A DNA stretch of 52,517 nt from Actinomycetota bacterium (GCA_016870865.1 VGAC01000012.1:1-52517); one strand, 5' to 3'. Shown: positions 36,901 through 44,510, counted from the stretch's first letter. Numbers and translations: made by a program. The notes: generated by a model from the sequence alone, not told the origin.

Positions 36901-37432
36901 GTGCGACGTGGCCACGCAGTTCGACGAGGTCTTCGCGGCGGTAACCAAGCGTGACCAGATCGCGCACGAGTTGTGCCGGGTCGATCTGCATGCCGACCGC
37001 CAGGTGCAAAGGCCACGGCTGAGACGTCGCGACGGCCACGGGTGGGGCGGTTTTCTGGAGCAGCGCGCGTGCACCGGCGACAACGACGCGCGGACGACGG
37101 CCGGGGGTGCGCAGGCGCCAGAGAATTTCGAGTCGGCGACCCATCGTTTCGACGCTCGGGCTGATGCGTTCGAAGGGCAGCGTTTCCCAGGCGGGAAACA
37201 GTGCGACTGCATCGTCACCGATGAGGCCCTGCAGATCGTCGGCGATCCGGCCCGCGGCCTGACCCGTCGCGGTAGCGACCACGAAGACCGCCTCGGGATG
37301 CAAAGCGGTGAGCGCGGCGATGACCGCGGGACGTGCCGCATCGGGGCACGAAAGCGACCCGTCCAGACCCGACATCGAGCCGACGACGGCCGAATCGTTG
37401 GCGACAAGATGCGCAACCGCGGTGATGGTCAT
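33947..37432 (-). CDS. mfd: Transcription-repair coupling factor Mfd
   Basis: A 1161-aa full-length Mfd that releases RNA polymerase stalled at DNA lesions and recruits UvrA. It shows the UvrB-homology N-terminus (FPAWETLPFERISPSVETMG), the RNA-polymerase-interacting domain (GDYVVHHHHGVGKFEGLVSR), the motor with Walker A GDVGFGKTE (Lys648), the DEEQRFG box (VVDEEQRFGVQHKEAMKKM), LSATPIPRTLEMSL, and the C-terminal TRCF domain (DSYVPTEDLRLEAYRRLAEV). Its ATG overlaps the pth stop. No frameshift seen. Confidence 0.98.
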   Translation of the reverse strand: MTITAVAHLVANDSAVVGSMSGLDGSLSCPDAARPAVIAALTALHPEAVFVVATATGQAAGRIADDLQGLIGDDAVALFPAWETLPFERISPSVETMGRRLEILWRLRTPGRRPRVVVAGARALLQKTAPPVAVATSQPWPLHLAVGMQIDPAQLVRDLVTLGYRREDLVELRGHVAQRGAIVDVFASTHDEPLRVEFWGDEIERLQNFNVNDQRSTSRIDEAWVQPAREFLVDGAMRERAARMVADEPWGREHWDRIAEGLVFDGMESWLPWFSDGSTLASAAAELAGAKAGQASADIRFVFVEPRRIRDRGRDILAEEADIAKALAGTWGRDPAADDFPRLHADSEGVLGDYANVATYHLLAAGDTGSGKSVNATAWGPITNDPAGAVRRFAELVREGTRVIIAADTPNSAERIADSLRGEGADVVDLDTVPDSRRMAIGPGMFVTVQRLHHGAFMPNAKLALIAESDLTGRRPGPRRQKPRSSGTVFEDLKPGDYVVHHHHGVGKFEGLVSRAIGGTQRDYLLLAYKGGDRLYVPTDQIDTIRQYVGGETPTMHRLGGSDFARAKSKVRSAVQEIAQELVVLYQRRVTAEGHAFAADTPWQHDMEAAFPYVETLDQRRAITEVKSDMERAAPMDRLVCGDVGFGKTEVAIRAAFKAVQDGKQVAVLCPTTLLASQHGSTFRDRFAGFPVRVEVLSRFQTAPEAKKILAGLASGEVDCVIGTHRLLQEGIKFRDLGLLVVDEEQRFGVQHKEAMKKMRANVDVLTLSATPIPRTLEMSLVGIRDLSLLQTPPADRQPILTYVGELDKRLAVEAIRRELLREGQVFWVHNRVQSIEERAAELRELVPEARVAVAHGQMDEAALERVVLDFWQGKFDVLVCTTIIESGIDMPTVNTLVVERAELLGLGQLHQLRGRVGRRGQRAYAYLFHPRERVLTEEAYERLRAIGEATELGSGFKIAMRDLEIRGAGNILGEAQSGHIAAVGYDLYCQMVTEVVAEMKGESVDKPVELKLDIPVSAFLPDSYVPTEDLRLEAYRRLAEVKTHEEVDDVRKEWLDRYGPIPEEAETLLAVGALRATCHGFGITELGISMNSAKVSPVELRTSQQLRLTRLARGAFTGLTWRENDKQLVIPLPSAQRRKSSAGLQLVTQMRDLLTEMLGE

Positions 37433-38001
37433 CGGTTGAACGCATTCATCGTCGCGGCGGGACCGTTGACGATGAGCGACTCGATTGCATCGGCGGCACG
37501 CGACTCGGCTTCGTCGAGAAGTCGTCGCTCGACCGGCGGCACCTTTCGCAGCACATGGTCCGCGCCAAGTTCCGCAGTCGGGGGTTTGCCGACACCGATA
37601 CGCACGCGGAGGTAGTCCTGCGTCGAGAGGTGCGACGTGATCGAGCGCAAGCCGTTGTGGCCGGCGAGGCCCCCGCCCTCTTTCACACGCACCGCACCCG
37701 GAGGCAGGTCGAGTTCGTCGTGGACGACCACGAGACGCGTCGCAAACGCATCGGCTTGCAGATTGTGGCGTTTGACGATGGCACGCACGGCCCGGCCAGA
37801 TTCATTCATGAAAGTGAGTGGCACGGCGAGCACGACCTTTTCGTCTTCGACCGTGAATTCGCCAACGAGAGCCTTGTCACGCCCTTCTTTCAGGGCGACA
37901 CCGTGGCGACGGGCGAGGGCATCCACGGCATCTTGACCCACGTTGTGGCGAGTGCGTTCGTACTTCTTGCTCGGGTTGCCCAGACCCACGACGATCCACA
38001 T
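37429..38001 (-). CDS. pth: Peptidyl-tRNA hydrolase
   Basis: A 190-aa Pth1 enzyme that frees tRNA from stalled peptidyl-tRNA. Signatures are WIVVGLGNPSKKYERTRHNV with the catalytic His, PLTFMNESGRAV with the substrate Asn, VVHDELDLPPGAVRVKEGGG with the catalytic Asp, and GLAGHNGLRSI. Encoded 33 bases after rplY and overlapping mfd, the standard actinobacterial order. It is a single intact copy here. Confidence 0.97.
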   Translation of the reverse strand: MWIVVGLGNPSKKYERTRHNVGQDAVDALARRHGVALKEGRDKALVGEFTVEDEKVVLAVPLTFMNESGRAVRAIVKRHNLQADAFATRLVVVHDELDLPPGAVRVKEGGGLAGHNGLRSITSHLSTQDYLRVRIGVGKPPTAELGADHVLRKVPPVERRLLDEAESRAADAIESLIVNGPAATMNAFNR

Positions 38002-38034
38002 GTCGGTGCGATCCCGATCGCGCGGGCCGTCGGA

Positions 38035-38658
38035 CTAGGACGCAGCGGGAGCGTCGGGTGCAGCGCCCTCGGCCGGCGCAACCGTGGGCGCAGGGGCGTC
38101 GGCACGGGTGGTGAGAACCGTGACCACGACGAGGTTGGGATCGCCGATCGGGGTGACACCGGCGGGCAACGTGAGCTCACGCAGGTGGATGACATCGTTG
38201 ACCGACATGTCCGTGATGTCGACGAGGATTTCGTTCGGCATCGCCGACGGTGTGGTGCGCACGTCGATGGTGTCGACGGCGGCGTCGACAAGACCACCCT
38301 CGGCGACGACTGCCTTGGCGGTACCCGACAATCTGAGCGGCACGCTGACGACGATTTCCTCTGTCATGCTGATCTGCTGGAAATCGATGTGGTTGACCGT
38401 GCGGCGCACGGGGTGGCGCTGCAGTTCCTTCACGATTGCCGGGTAGGTGCTGCCGCCGACGCTGAGATCGATGATGGTGTTGACACCCGCAGGACCCGAC
38501 AGGGCGCTACGCAGGGCGCGCCGCTCGACGAAGAGCGATACGGGCTGCATGCCGTGACCGTAGAGAACACCGGGGATCTTGTCTTGGCCACGCAAACGAC
38601 GGGAGGCGGCGCTGCCGGTCGCGCGGCCGAGTTCTGCGGAGAGGGATGCATTCGCCAT
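38035..38658 (-). CDS. rplY: Large ribosomal subunit protein bL25 (Ctc form)
   Basis: A 207-aa long-form L25 that binds 5S rRNA. The N-terminal L25 domain reads ASRRLRGQDKIPGVLYGHGM and VNHIDFQQISMTEEIVVSVP, followed by the TL5/Ctc C-terminal beta domain (EILVDITDMSVNDVIHLREL) and an Ala/Pro-rich acidic tail. Minus-strand TAGACT lies 10 bases before the ATG, so the leader is predicted to be very short. It stands between prs and pth. Confidence 0.95.
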   Translation of the reverse strand: MANASLSAELGRATGSAASRRLRGQDKIPGVLYGHGMQPVSLFVERRALRSALSGPAGVNTIIDLSVGGSTYPAIVKELQRHPVRRTVNHIDFQQISMTEEIVVSVPLRLSGTAKAVVAEGGLVDAAVDTIDVRTTPSAMPNEILVDITDMSVNDVIHLRELTLPAGVTPIGDPNLVVVTVLTTRADAPAPTVAPAEGAAPDAPAAS

Positions 38659-38684
38659 AGGAAAGCAGAGTCTATGCGCGGATT

Positions 38685-38714
38685 CCGGCGAAAACCCCGC
38701 CCCCGAATCGCCGG
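38685..38714. terminator. Inverted repeat between prs and rplY
   Basis: CCGGCGA (38685-38691) and TCGCCGG (38708-38714) form a perfect 7-bp stem enclosing a C/G-rich loop in the 61-base gap. On the minus strand GGGGTTTT lies in the loop and not downstream, so it is a weak terminator or attenuator. Confidence 0.4.
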
Positions 38715-38719
38715 GGTGG

Positions 38720-39730
38720 CTATGCCTGGTTCTCGCCGCCGAAGAGTTCGCTGACGCTGGTCTCGTCGAACACTGCGGCGAGAGTGTCGGCCAGAATTTT
38801 GGCGACCGACAGCACCTCGATTTTCTCGATCGCCTTGTCTTTGGGGAGGGGCACGGTGTTGGTCACGACCACACGCGAGATCGCGCTCTGCTCGAGGCGT
38901 TCGATGGCCGGGCCCGACAACACGCCGTGGGTCGCCATTGCCCACACTTCGGTGGCACCTCGCTCGCAGAGCAGGTCGGCAGCCGACACGACGGTTCCGC
39001 CGGTGTCGATCATGTCGTCGGTGAGAATGCACAAGCGTCCCTCGACCTCACCGATGACTTCCTTGGCGACCGCCACATTGGTGGTGCTCTTCGGTCGACG
39101 CTTGTTGATGAAGGCGACGTCGGCGTTGAGATCGGACAGGTGCTGCGCGAAACGTTCCGCGACCTTCACGCGACCAGCATCAGGGGACACGATGACCATT
39201 CCCTCGCTCGCGTTCGCGCGCACGTACTTCTCAAGAATGGGCATCGCGGTGAGGTGGTCGACTGGCCCGTCGAAGAAGCCCTGAATCTGACCGCTGTGCA
39301 GGTCGACCGAGACCATGCGACCGGCACCCGCGGCGCGGAACATGTCGGCGATGAGGCGTGCGGTGATGGGTTCGCGCCCTTCTGCCTTGCGGTCTTGTCG
39401 CGCGTAACCGTAGAAAGGGCAGACCGCGGTGATGCGCTTGGCCGACGCGCGGTAAGCGGCATCGATCATGATCAGCTGTTCCATGATCGAGTCGTTGATG
39501 GAGCGGCCGTCGAAGCCGAAGTGGGTTTGCATGACGAAGACGTCGCCGCCGCGTACCGAGTCGGCGAAGCGGGGGCGCACTTCGCCGTTCGCGAACTCGA
39601 CGATGTTGGCGTCCCCGAGGCGAATGCCCAGGTGCGCCGCAACTTCTTCGGCCAGAGCGGGGTGCGTGCGACCGGTGAAGAGAGACAACCGCTTTGTCGT
39701 AACCCTGTCGATGTTCAGGCCATCCATCAT
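38720..39730 (-). CDS. prs: Ribose-phosphate pyrophosphokinase (PRPP synthetase)
   Basis: A 336-aa class I PRPP synthetase making phosphoribosyl pyrophosphate from ribose-5-phosphate and ATP. Features include VEFANGEVRPRFADSVRGGD, the ATP loop and flexible-loop region PFYGYARQDRKAEGREPITA, the signature SVDLHSGQIQGFFDGPVDHL, and the PRPP-binding loop LTDDMIDTGGTVVSA. The start is ATG 39730 (or 39727) behind GAGGGGG. It is downstream of tRNA-Gln on the same strand. The glmU gene that usually precedes prs in actinobacteria is absent. Confidence 0.97.
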   Translation of the reverse strand: MMDGLNIDRVTTKRLSLFTGRTHPALAEEVAAHLGIRLGDANIVEFANGEVRPRFADSVRGGDVFVMQTHFGFDGRSINDSIMEQLIMIDAAYRASAKRITAVCPFYGYARQDRKAEGREPITARLIADMFRAAGAGRMVSVDLHSGQIQGFFDGPVDHLTAMPILEKYVRANASEGMVIVSPDAGRVKVAERFAQHLSDLNADVAFINKRRPKSTTNVAVAKEVIGEVEGRLCILTDDMIDTGGTVVSAADLLCERGATEVWAMATHGVLSGPAIERLEQSAISRVVVTNTVPLPKDKAIEKIEVLSVAKILADTLAAVFDETSVSELFGGENQA

Positions 39731-39765
39731 GTGCCCCCTCAAAATCGGGCCGTTGCCCATTTGAG

Positions 39766-39794
39766 ATACTAGGAGAGGGGCCCGAAGCGCCGAA
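39766..39794 (-). promoter_or_regulatory. Candidate promoter for prs
   Basis: Minus strand: weak -35 TTCGGC (39794-39789), 17-base spacer, good -10 TAGTAT (39771-39766), about 35 bases before the prs ATG; it lies between tRNA-Gln and prs. Confidence 0.4.
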
Positions 39795-39814
39795 AAAGTG
39801 CGTCGCCTAACGGT

Positions 39815-39888
39815 TGGTTCCGGGGAGAGGACTCGAACCCCTATATGCGGGACCAAAACCCGCTGTCCTGCCATTGAACGACCCCGGA
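39815..39888 (-). tRNA. tRNA-Gln (anticodon TTG), CCA encoded
   Basis: The minus strand folds as a complete cloverleaf. The acceptor stem is TCCGGGG with CCCCGGA, then discriminator A and an encoded CCA (39817-39815). The anticodon stem GCGGG/CCCGC encloses the loop TTTTGGT, giving anticodon TTG. The T arm is AGGGG-TTCGAGT-CCTCT with one G-U pair. Length is 74 bases with CCA. A tRNA-Gln near ispE and prs is usual in actinobacteria. Confidence 0.95.
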
Positions 39889-39960
39889 CCGATGAATCGC
39901 CGATGCAAACGGTAGCGGGTTTTCCTTTTTTCTCTCCTGACCGATACTCTCTGGGGTCTC

Positions 39961-40053
39961 ATGGGCTCACTGATCAAGAAGCGCCGCAAGCGGATGCGCA
40001 AGAAGAAGCACAAAAAAATGTTGCGCCGTACCCGCCACCAGCGTCGCAAATAG
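39961..40053 (+). CDS. Small ribosomal subunit protein bS22 (AURKAIP1/COX24-like)
   Basis: A 30-codon ORF encoding MGSLIKKRRKRMRKKKHKKM followed by LRRTRHQRRK. It matches the tiny Lys/Arg-only protein bS22 seen in mycobacterial ribosomes, which starts MGSVIKKRRKRMSKKKHRK. It binds rRNA near the decoding region of the 30S subunit. TACTCT lies 10 bases before the ATG, with GGGG just upstream of the start. It is too short for many gene callers. It lies between tRNA-Gln (divergent) and ispE (convergent, 11 bases away). Confidence 0.9.
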   Translation: MGSLIKKRRKRMRKKKHKKMLRRTRHQRRK

Positions 40054-40064
40054 CGCCTGCCGGG

Positions 40065-40823
40065 TCAGTTCTGGGTGTAGTTCGGGTCGACGGTTCGCGC
40101 CAGCACGACAGTCGACTCGGGCAGAGCCTCCGCGAGCCATCCATAGTGGCCGCGGAGAAACCACGTCGATCCGCTGCCCGCGAGCTGTGGCGCGACTCCT
40201 GCCGCGTCGGTGATGCGGTCGCGGACCTGCAACAACCGCGGCTCGGCGATGAGTGCCGCCGGTTCGAGGTCGTTGGCCCCGTGGGCTGAGCCCGCGTGGC
40301 GGGGTCCCCCGATGACATCCCAGGTCTTGTAGACGAGGGGAGTCGACACACCGAACGGCGGTATCACGAGGGTGATGTCGAGGTCGTCATGGGGGAGTGG
40401 TTCGACGACCTCGCCGATTCCCCCGACGCGTGCGCGTCCGCCAACCATGCAAAACGGGATGTCGGCGCCGAGGCGCGATGCCGCGGCCATGTCCTTGAAG
40501 CCGGCCCAGCGCAGTACCGCGGCTGCGTCGGCCGATCCACCTCCGAGCCCACCACCGTGGGGGATGTTCTTCGTGAGGTGCACGCTTGCATTCCGCCCGG
40601 CGAGCGCGAGTGCCCGCAACACGAGGTTGTCGCTGTCGTTACCGATCCCCGCGGCATAGGGGCCGTCGACCGTGAGCGAAGACTCGCCATCGCACGCAGT
40701 GACAACGACGGTGTCGGCGAGATCGAGCGTGACCAATTCGGCATCGATGAGATGGAAGCCGTCATCGCGCACCCCACTGATACGAAGGTCGAGTGTCAAC
40801 TTGGCGTGTGCAGCCGTCGTCAT
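40065..40823 (-). CDS. ispE: 4-diphosphocytidyl-2-C-methyl-D-erythritol kinase
   Basis: A 252-aa GHMP kinase of the methylerythritol phosphate pathway, phosphorylating CDP-ME at the 2-hydroxyl. The N-terminus AAHAKLTLDLRISGVRDDGF, the ATP loop IPHGGGLGGGSADAAAVLRW and the C-terminal APQLAGSGSTWFLRG are all present. Slightly shorter than the usual 280-310 aa. Its ATG overlaps the rsmA stop (ATGA), so the pair is translationally coupled, as in most actinobacteria. Confidence 0.93.
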   Translation of the reverse strand: MTTAAHAKLTLDLRISGVRDDGFHLIDAELVTLDLADTVVVTACDGESSLTVDGPYAAGIGNDSDNLVLRALALAGRNASVHLTKNIPHGGGLGGGSADAAAVLRWAGFKDMAAASRLGADIPFCMVGGRARVGGIGEVVEPLPHDDLDITLVIPPFGVSTPLVYKTWDVIGGPRHAGSAHGANDLEPAALIAEPRLLQVRDRITDAAGVAPQLAGSGSTWFLRGHYGWLAEALPESTVVLARTVDPNYTQN

Positions 40824-41668
40824 GTGTGCACCGTCCGACACAACACGGCCCAGTCGCCGAGCGTGAGTTGTTCCGCGCGTGCGGTCGGGTCGACACCCGC
40901 GCGTTCGAATTGGTCTGCGGTGACCGTTCCCGCGAGTGCAGTGCGCAGCATCTTGCGGCGCTTTGCGAAGCCGGTGCGCACCAGCGAGAACAGGGCCTCG
41001 GCATCGTCGACGTCGGCGGCGGGAGTGTCGTACCGTGCGATGCGCACGAGAACCGAGTCGACCTTCGGGCGCGGCAGGAACACGGTCGGTGGAACTCTGC
41101 CGACGATCTCGGCGTGGGCCCAGTACGCCACCTTGAGGCTGACCGCGCCGTATGCGGGCGTTCCGGGCTTTGCACAAAATCTTTCGCCGACTTCGGCCTG
41201 CACCATGACGAGCATGCCGCGCACCTGCGGCACACGGTCGAGCAGATCAGCGACGAGCGGAGTGGCGATGTTGTACGGAAGATTCGCCACCACAGTGACT
41301 CCGGCACCGCGCGCTCGGTCGAGGTGCGCATTCAGGTCGGTGATGAACGCAATCCAGTCGAGTTGCATCGCATCGGCCTCGTGCACCTCGACGTTGGGGT
41401 GGTCGACCATTTGTGCACGCAAAACGGGGACGATGCCACGGTCGACTTCGACGGCGGCGACGCGCGCACCGGTTTCGGCGAGAGCGGCGGTGAGCGAACC
41501 GAGCCCCGCGCCGATTTCTACGACCACGTCGCCCGCCGATACGCCTGCGAGGCGGGCGATGCGCCGCACCGTGTTCGGATCGACGACGAAGTTCTGGCCG
41601 AGTGTGCGGCGAGGTGACAGGCCGTGTTGTTCGAGCAACGCGGCAGCCTGTGGCCGGCTGAGTGTCAC
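40820..41668 (-). CDS. rsmA: 16S rRNA dimethyladenosine transferase
   Basis: A 282-aa KsgA/RsmA methylase that dimethylates A1518 and A1519 of 16S rRNA (E. coli numbers). LGQNFVVDPNTVRRIA, the SAM motif VVEIGAGLGSLTAALAETGA and the catalytic NLPYNIATPL are clear, with FLPRPKVDSVLVRI downstream. The GTG at 41668 overlaps the stop of the preceding exported protein gene (GTGA). Part of the cluster tatD - exported protein - rsmA - ispE. Confidence 0.95.
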   Translation of the reverse strand: MTLSRPQAAALLEQHGLSPRRTLGQNFVVDPNTVRRIARLAGVSAGDVVVEIGAGLGSLTAALAETGARVAAVEVDRGIVPVLRAQMVDHPNVEVHEADAMQLDWIAFITDLNAHLDRARGAGVTVVANLPYNIATPLVADLLDRVPQVRGMLVMVQAEVGERFCAKPGTPAYGAVSLKVAYWAHAEIVGRVPPTVFLPRPKVDSVLVRIARYDTPAADVDDAEALFSLVRTGFAKRRKMLRTALAGTVTADQFERAGVDPTARAEQLTLGDWAVLCRTVHT

Positions 41669-42198
41669 CAGCTCACCGTGACGGGAAGCGGTGCGTCGAC
41701 CAGGTTTGCGATCTGCAGATACAGCGGTGTGTGGATGACGACGTCGGCACCCGACGGAAGCGTGACGGCGAAGATGTTCGAGCAGCGCAGCGACCTTCCG
41801 TTGTTCAGATTCACGATCGTCACCTCTGCACCGAGTGGGGCGGTCGAGGCGTAACAGATGGCCGAGTTGTAATCGGGAAAACGCACGTAACTGGCCTTGC
41901 CATTGACGCGGTTCATTTCGCCGGGGCCCGGATATGCAATCGGTGCGGTGCCGGTGGGCTGTTGGGCGAGCGGACCATCGAGGTTGACAGGTTTGGAGGA
42001 ATCGTCGGCGAGTGGCCCGACGGCCGCCGCATCGTCGAGCGGCGTCGAGGTGGTGGTGCTTTCGACCGTGGTCGGCGCTGCGGTGTCGGTGGATCGTGAG
42101 TCGGACGAACCGCCGACGCTTGCAAAGACGAGCGCGACCACGGTGGTGACCACCGCAAGCACCCCGATGCGGCGGCGGTCGTAGACCGTCATCGTCAT
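41665..42198 (-). CDS. Exported protein with RlpA-like double-psi beta-barrel domain
   Basis: A 177-aa protein with one N-terminal membrane segment (GVLAVVTTVVALVFASVGGS) and a Thr/Ser/Pro-rich linker. The last 80 residues resemble an RlpA-type DPBB domain: CYASTAPLGAEVTIVNLNNG, then RSLRCSNIF and the closing PLPVTVSW. It occupies the position, between tatD and rsmA, where many actinobacteria have the resuscitation-promoting factor rpfB. A cell-wall role is likely. The DPBB catalytic residues are hard to judge. The domain call is moderately sure; enzymatic activity is unknown. Confidence 0.7.
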   Translation of the reverse strand: MTMTVYDRRRIGVLAVVTTVVALVFASVGGSSDSRSTDTAAPTTVESTTTSTPLDDAAAVGPLADDSSKPVNLDGPLAQQPTGTAPIAYPGPGEMNRVNGKASYVRFPDYNSAICYASTAPLGAEVTIVNLNNGRSLRCSNIFAVTLPSGADVVIHTPLYLQIANLVDAPLPVTVSW

Positions 42199-42956
42199 GC
42201 CGCAGCCATCCGCGGAAACGCCCGCCGGGCATTCGCCGACGTAGCGCCGGCGAGGTACTCGGGTGTGACCCCGCGCAGCTCCGCGATTGCGTTGCCAACC
42301 ACCGCGACGAACGCCGGTTGGTTCTGCTTGCCGCGGTGCGGAACCGGCGCGAGGAACGGGCTGTCGGTTTCGACGAGGAGTCGATCCTCGGGGCACATCA
42401 GCGCGGCCTCGCGCAGGTCGGCCGCGTTCTTGAACGTCACGATCCCCGAGAACGACAGGTACATGCCACGGTCGAGGCAGGATTTTGCTTCGACGGGACC
42501 GCCGCTGAAGCAGTGCATCACCGTGTTCGTCGGAACGCCCTCGGTGTCGAGAATGTCGAGGGTGTCGTCCCAGGCGTCGCGTGTGTGCACGACGAGGGAG
42601 AGGTCGTGTCGATGGGCAAGTGCGATCTGTTCGGCGAACGCGGTGCGCTGTGAGGCGCGGTCGGAGTGTTGGTAGTGGTAGTCGAGGCCACACTCACCGA
42701 TGGCGACGACGCGCGGTTCACCGATGAGCGGCAGCAGCTGCGAGGTTCCGTGTCGCGCCTCGTGGGGATGCAACCCGACGGTCGCCCACACCTCGTTGTG
42801 ACGTGAGGCGATGGCGATGGCGGCACGGCTGGTGTCGGCATCGCAGCCGATGGTGACGATCGTGGACACACCCGCGTCGAGGGCGGCACGGATCGTTGCA
42901 TCGGTGCCGAGGTCCATTCGGTCGTCCTCGATATGGCAGTGGGTGTCGGTCCACAT
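42195..42956 (-). CDS. tatD: TatD-family metal-dependent DNase
   Basis: A 253-aa TIM-barrel hydrolase. Metal-site motifs are WTDTHCHIEDDRMDLG, TVGLHPHEA, IGECGLDYHYQHSD, LVVHTRDAWDDTLDIL, MHCFSGGPVEAKSCLDRGMY and LVETDSPFLAPVPHRGK. TatD enzymes are 3'-5' exonucleases acting on damaged DNA or RNA. Starts at ATG 42956, 24 bases after the metG stop; its stop overlaps the next ATG. A standard neighbour of metG. Confidence 0.95.
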   Translation of the reverse strand: MWTDTHCHIEDDRMDLGTDATIRAALDAGVSTIVTIGCDADTSRAAIAIASRHNEVWATVGLHPHEARHGTSQLLPLIGEPRVVAIGECGLDYHYQHSDRASQRTAFAEQIALAHRHDLSLVVHTRDAWDDTLDILDTEGVPTNTVMHCFSGGPVEAKSCLDRGMYLSFSGIVTFKNAADLREAALMCPEDRLLVETDSPFLAPVPHRGKQNQPAFVAVVGNAIAELRGVTPEYLAGATSANARRAFPRMAAA

Positions 42957-42980
42957 GAGAGATGGTTGTTCGCTCGCGTT

Positions 42981-44486
42981 TCAGAGGGACTTGCGCGGAA
43001 AGAGCGGGTTGCCTTTTTCCACGCCGTGTCCGGCGGGGTACTGCCCCCATGAAACGCTATTGGGTAACCGATGCGCCGACACGTCACCGTCGAGGCCGAT
43101 GCGTTGCCACAGGATTTGGGCGGTACGCGGCATGGCCGGAACGCAGAGAATTGCCACGATGCGTAGTGCCTCGAGCGCATCGCCCATGATGCCGTTCAGT
43201 TCGGCCGATGGTTCGGCCTTCCACGGTTCGTGGTTCTCGAGGAAGGCGTTCGTCGCATGGATGAGCGACCATGTGGCTTCCAGCGCCTTGGCGGGCTGGA
43301 ACGAGTTCCATGCCGCGGTGCTGTCCGCCACCGCCTGTCGGGCGATGTCGCTCAGGGGGGAATCGGCTCGTGGTGCGGTGCCGACGCCGTTGCACTTTTT
43401 TTGCACGACGGTTGCCACGCGGGCGGCGAGATTGCCGAGATTGTTCGCGAGGTCGGAGTTGTAGCGCGAAACAAGGCCCTCATACGTGAAGTCACCGTCG
43501 TTGCCATACTGGGTGTCCGACAACACGTAGTAGCGGAAACCATCGACGCCGAAGTCGTCGATGAGATCGAGCGGGTCGACGACGTTGCCGGTCGTCTTCG
43601 ACATTTTCTCGCCGCCGACCAGCAGCCAGCCCCCGACGGCCCAGTGTTGCGGTGGCTCGATGCCCGCTGACATCAGCATCGCCGGCCAGTAGATGCAGTG
43701 GAAACGGATGATGTCCTTGCCGATGAGGTGCACCGACACCGGCCAATTTCGCACGAATGCACCGTCGTCGTTGCCGTAGCCGACGGCGGTGATGTAATTC
43801 GCGAGTGCGTCGAACCAGACGTAAGTCACCTGTTCGGGGTCCCACGGGATGGGAATGCCCCAGGCGAGGCTCTTGCGGCTGATCGAGAAGTCACGCAGAC
43901 CCTGCTTGATGAACGATGTCACCTCGTTCATGCGGTACGACGGGGTGATGCAACCCGGGTGTTTCGCGTACCAGTCCAGGAGGCGGTCAGCGAACCGTGA
44001 GAGACGGAAGAACCAGTTTTCCTCTTCCACGCGCTCTACGGGGCGTTTGTGCACGGGGCAGTTCCCACCCTCGAGCTCTTCCTCGGTGAAATATGCCTCG
44101 CAGGCCACGCAGTAGAGCCCCGAGTAGGTGTCGAGTTCGATGTCGCCGGCCTCGTAGCAGGCCTGCAACAACCTGGCGACGCCACGCTTGTGGCGTTCTT
44201 CCGTGGTGCGAATGAAGTCGTCGTAACTGATGTCGAGGCGTGTCCAGGCGTCGGCGAACAGCGGTGCGATGGAGTCGGTGAATGCCTGAGGAGACACGCC
44301 GGCGGCATCGGCGGCCTGTTGAATTTTCAGACCGTGCTCATCGGTGCCGGTGAGAAAGTGCACGTCGTCGCCGTTCAGGCGGTGCCAGCGCGCGAAGGCG
44401 TCGCCCACGATGGTCGTGTAGGCGTGACCGAGGTGCGGTCGTGCGTTCACGTAATAGATGGGGGTCGTCAACGAAAAACGCGGCAC
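42981..44486 (-). CDS. metG: Methionyl-tRNA synthetase
   Basis: A 501-aa class I MetRS of the short form, lacking the C-terminal tRNA-binding domain. HLGH at residues 18-21 is the HIGH motif and GGEKMSKTTGN is the KMSKS motif. A single zinc-knuckle region is seen (YCVACEAYFTEEELEGGNCP), and DYVWFDALANYI-type core TYVWFDALANYITAVGYGND is intact. GTG start at 44486, 7 bases after a TATCCT -10, so it is predicted leaderless. There is no room for a T-box or SAM riboswitch in the 24-base upstream gap. Confidence 0.97.
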   Translation of the reverse strand: MPRFSLTTPIYYVNARPHLGHAYTTIVGDAFARWHRLNGDDVHFLTGTDEHGLKIQQAADAAGVSPQAFTDSIAPLFADAWTRLDISYDDFIRTTEERHKRGVARLLQACYEAGDIELDTYSGLYCVACEAYFTEEELEGGNCPVHKRPVERVEEENWFFRLSRFADRLLDWYAKHPGCITPSYRMNEVTSFIKQGLRDFSISRKSLAWGIPIPWDPEQVTYVWFDALANYITAVGYGNDDGAFVRNWPVSVHLIGKDIIRFHCIYWPAMLMSAGIEPPQHWAVGGWLLVGGEKMSKTTGNVVDPLDLIDDFGVDGFRYYVLSDTQYGNDGDFTYEGLVSRYNSDLANNLGNLAARVATVVQKKCNGVGTAPRADSPLSDIARQAVADSTAAWNSFQPAKALEATWSLIHATNAFLENHEPWKAEPSAELNGIMGDALEALRIVAILCVPAMPRTAQILWQRIGLDGDVSAHRLPNSVSWGQYPAGHGVEKGNPLFPRKSL

Positions 44487-44493
44487 CCAACGA

Positions 44494-44499
44494 GGATAC
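44494..44499 (-). promoter_or_regulatory. Candidate leaderless -10 box for metG
   Basis: Minus-strand TATCCT, 7 bases before GTG 44486. It shares its TA step with the plus-strand -10 of the divergent thioesterase gene. Confidence 0.5.
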
Positions 44500-44502
44500 G
44501 CT
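44497..44502 (+). promoter_or_regulatory. Candidate leaderless -10 box for the thioesterase
   Basis: TACGCT, 8 bases before GTG 44511, overlapping the metG -10 on the other strand. Confidence 0.45.
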
Positions 44503-44510
44503 CGACACCC

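Noticed and set aside
33437-37615. A 1392-codon open frame antisense to mfd and parts of its neighbours.
   Set aside because: It mirrors the mfd reading frame in GC-rich DNA, has no recognisable domain, and covers several real genes. Antisense openness here follows from codon bias.
44487-44510. T-box or SAM riboswitch before metG.
   Set aside because: The gap is only 24 bases, far too short for either element.
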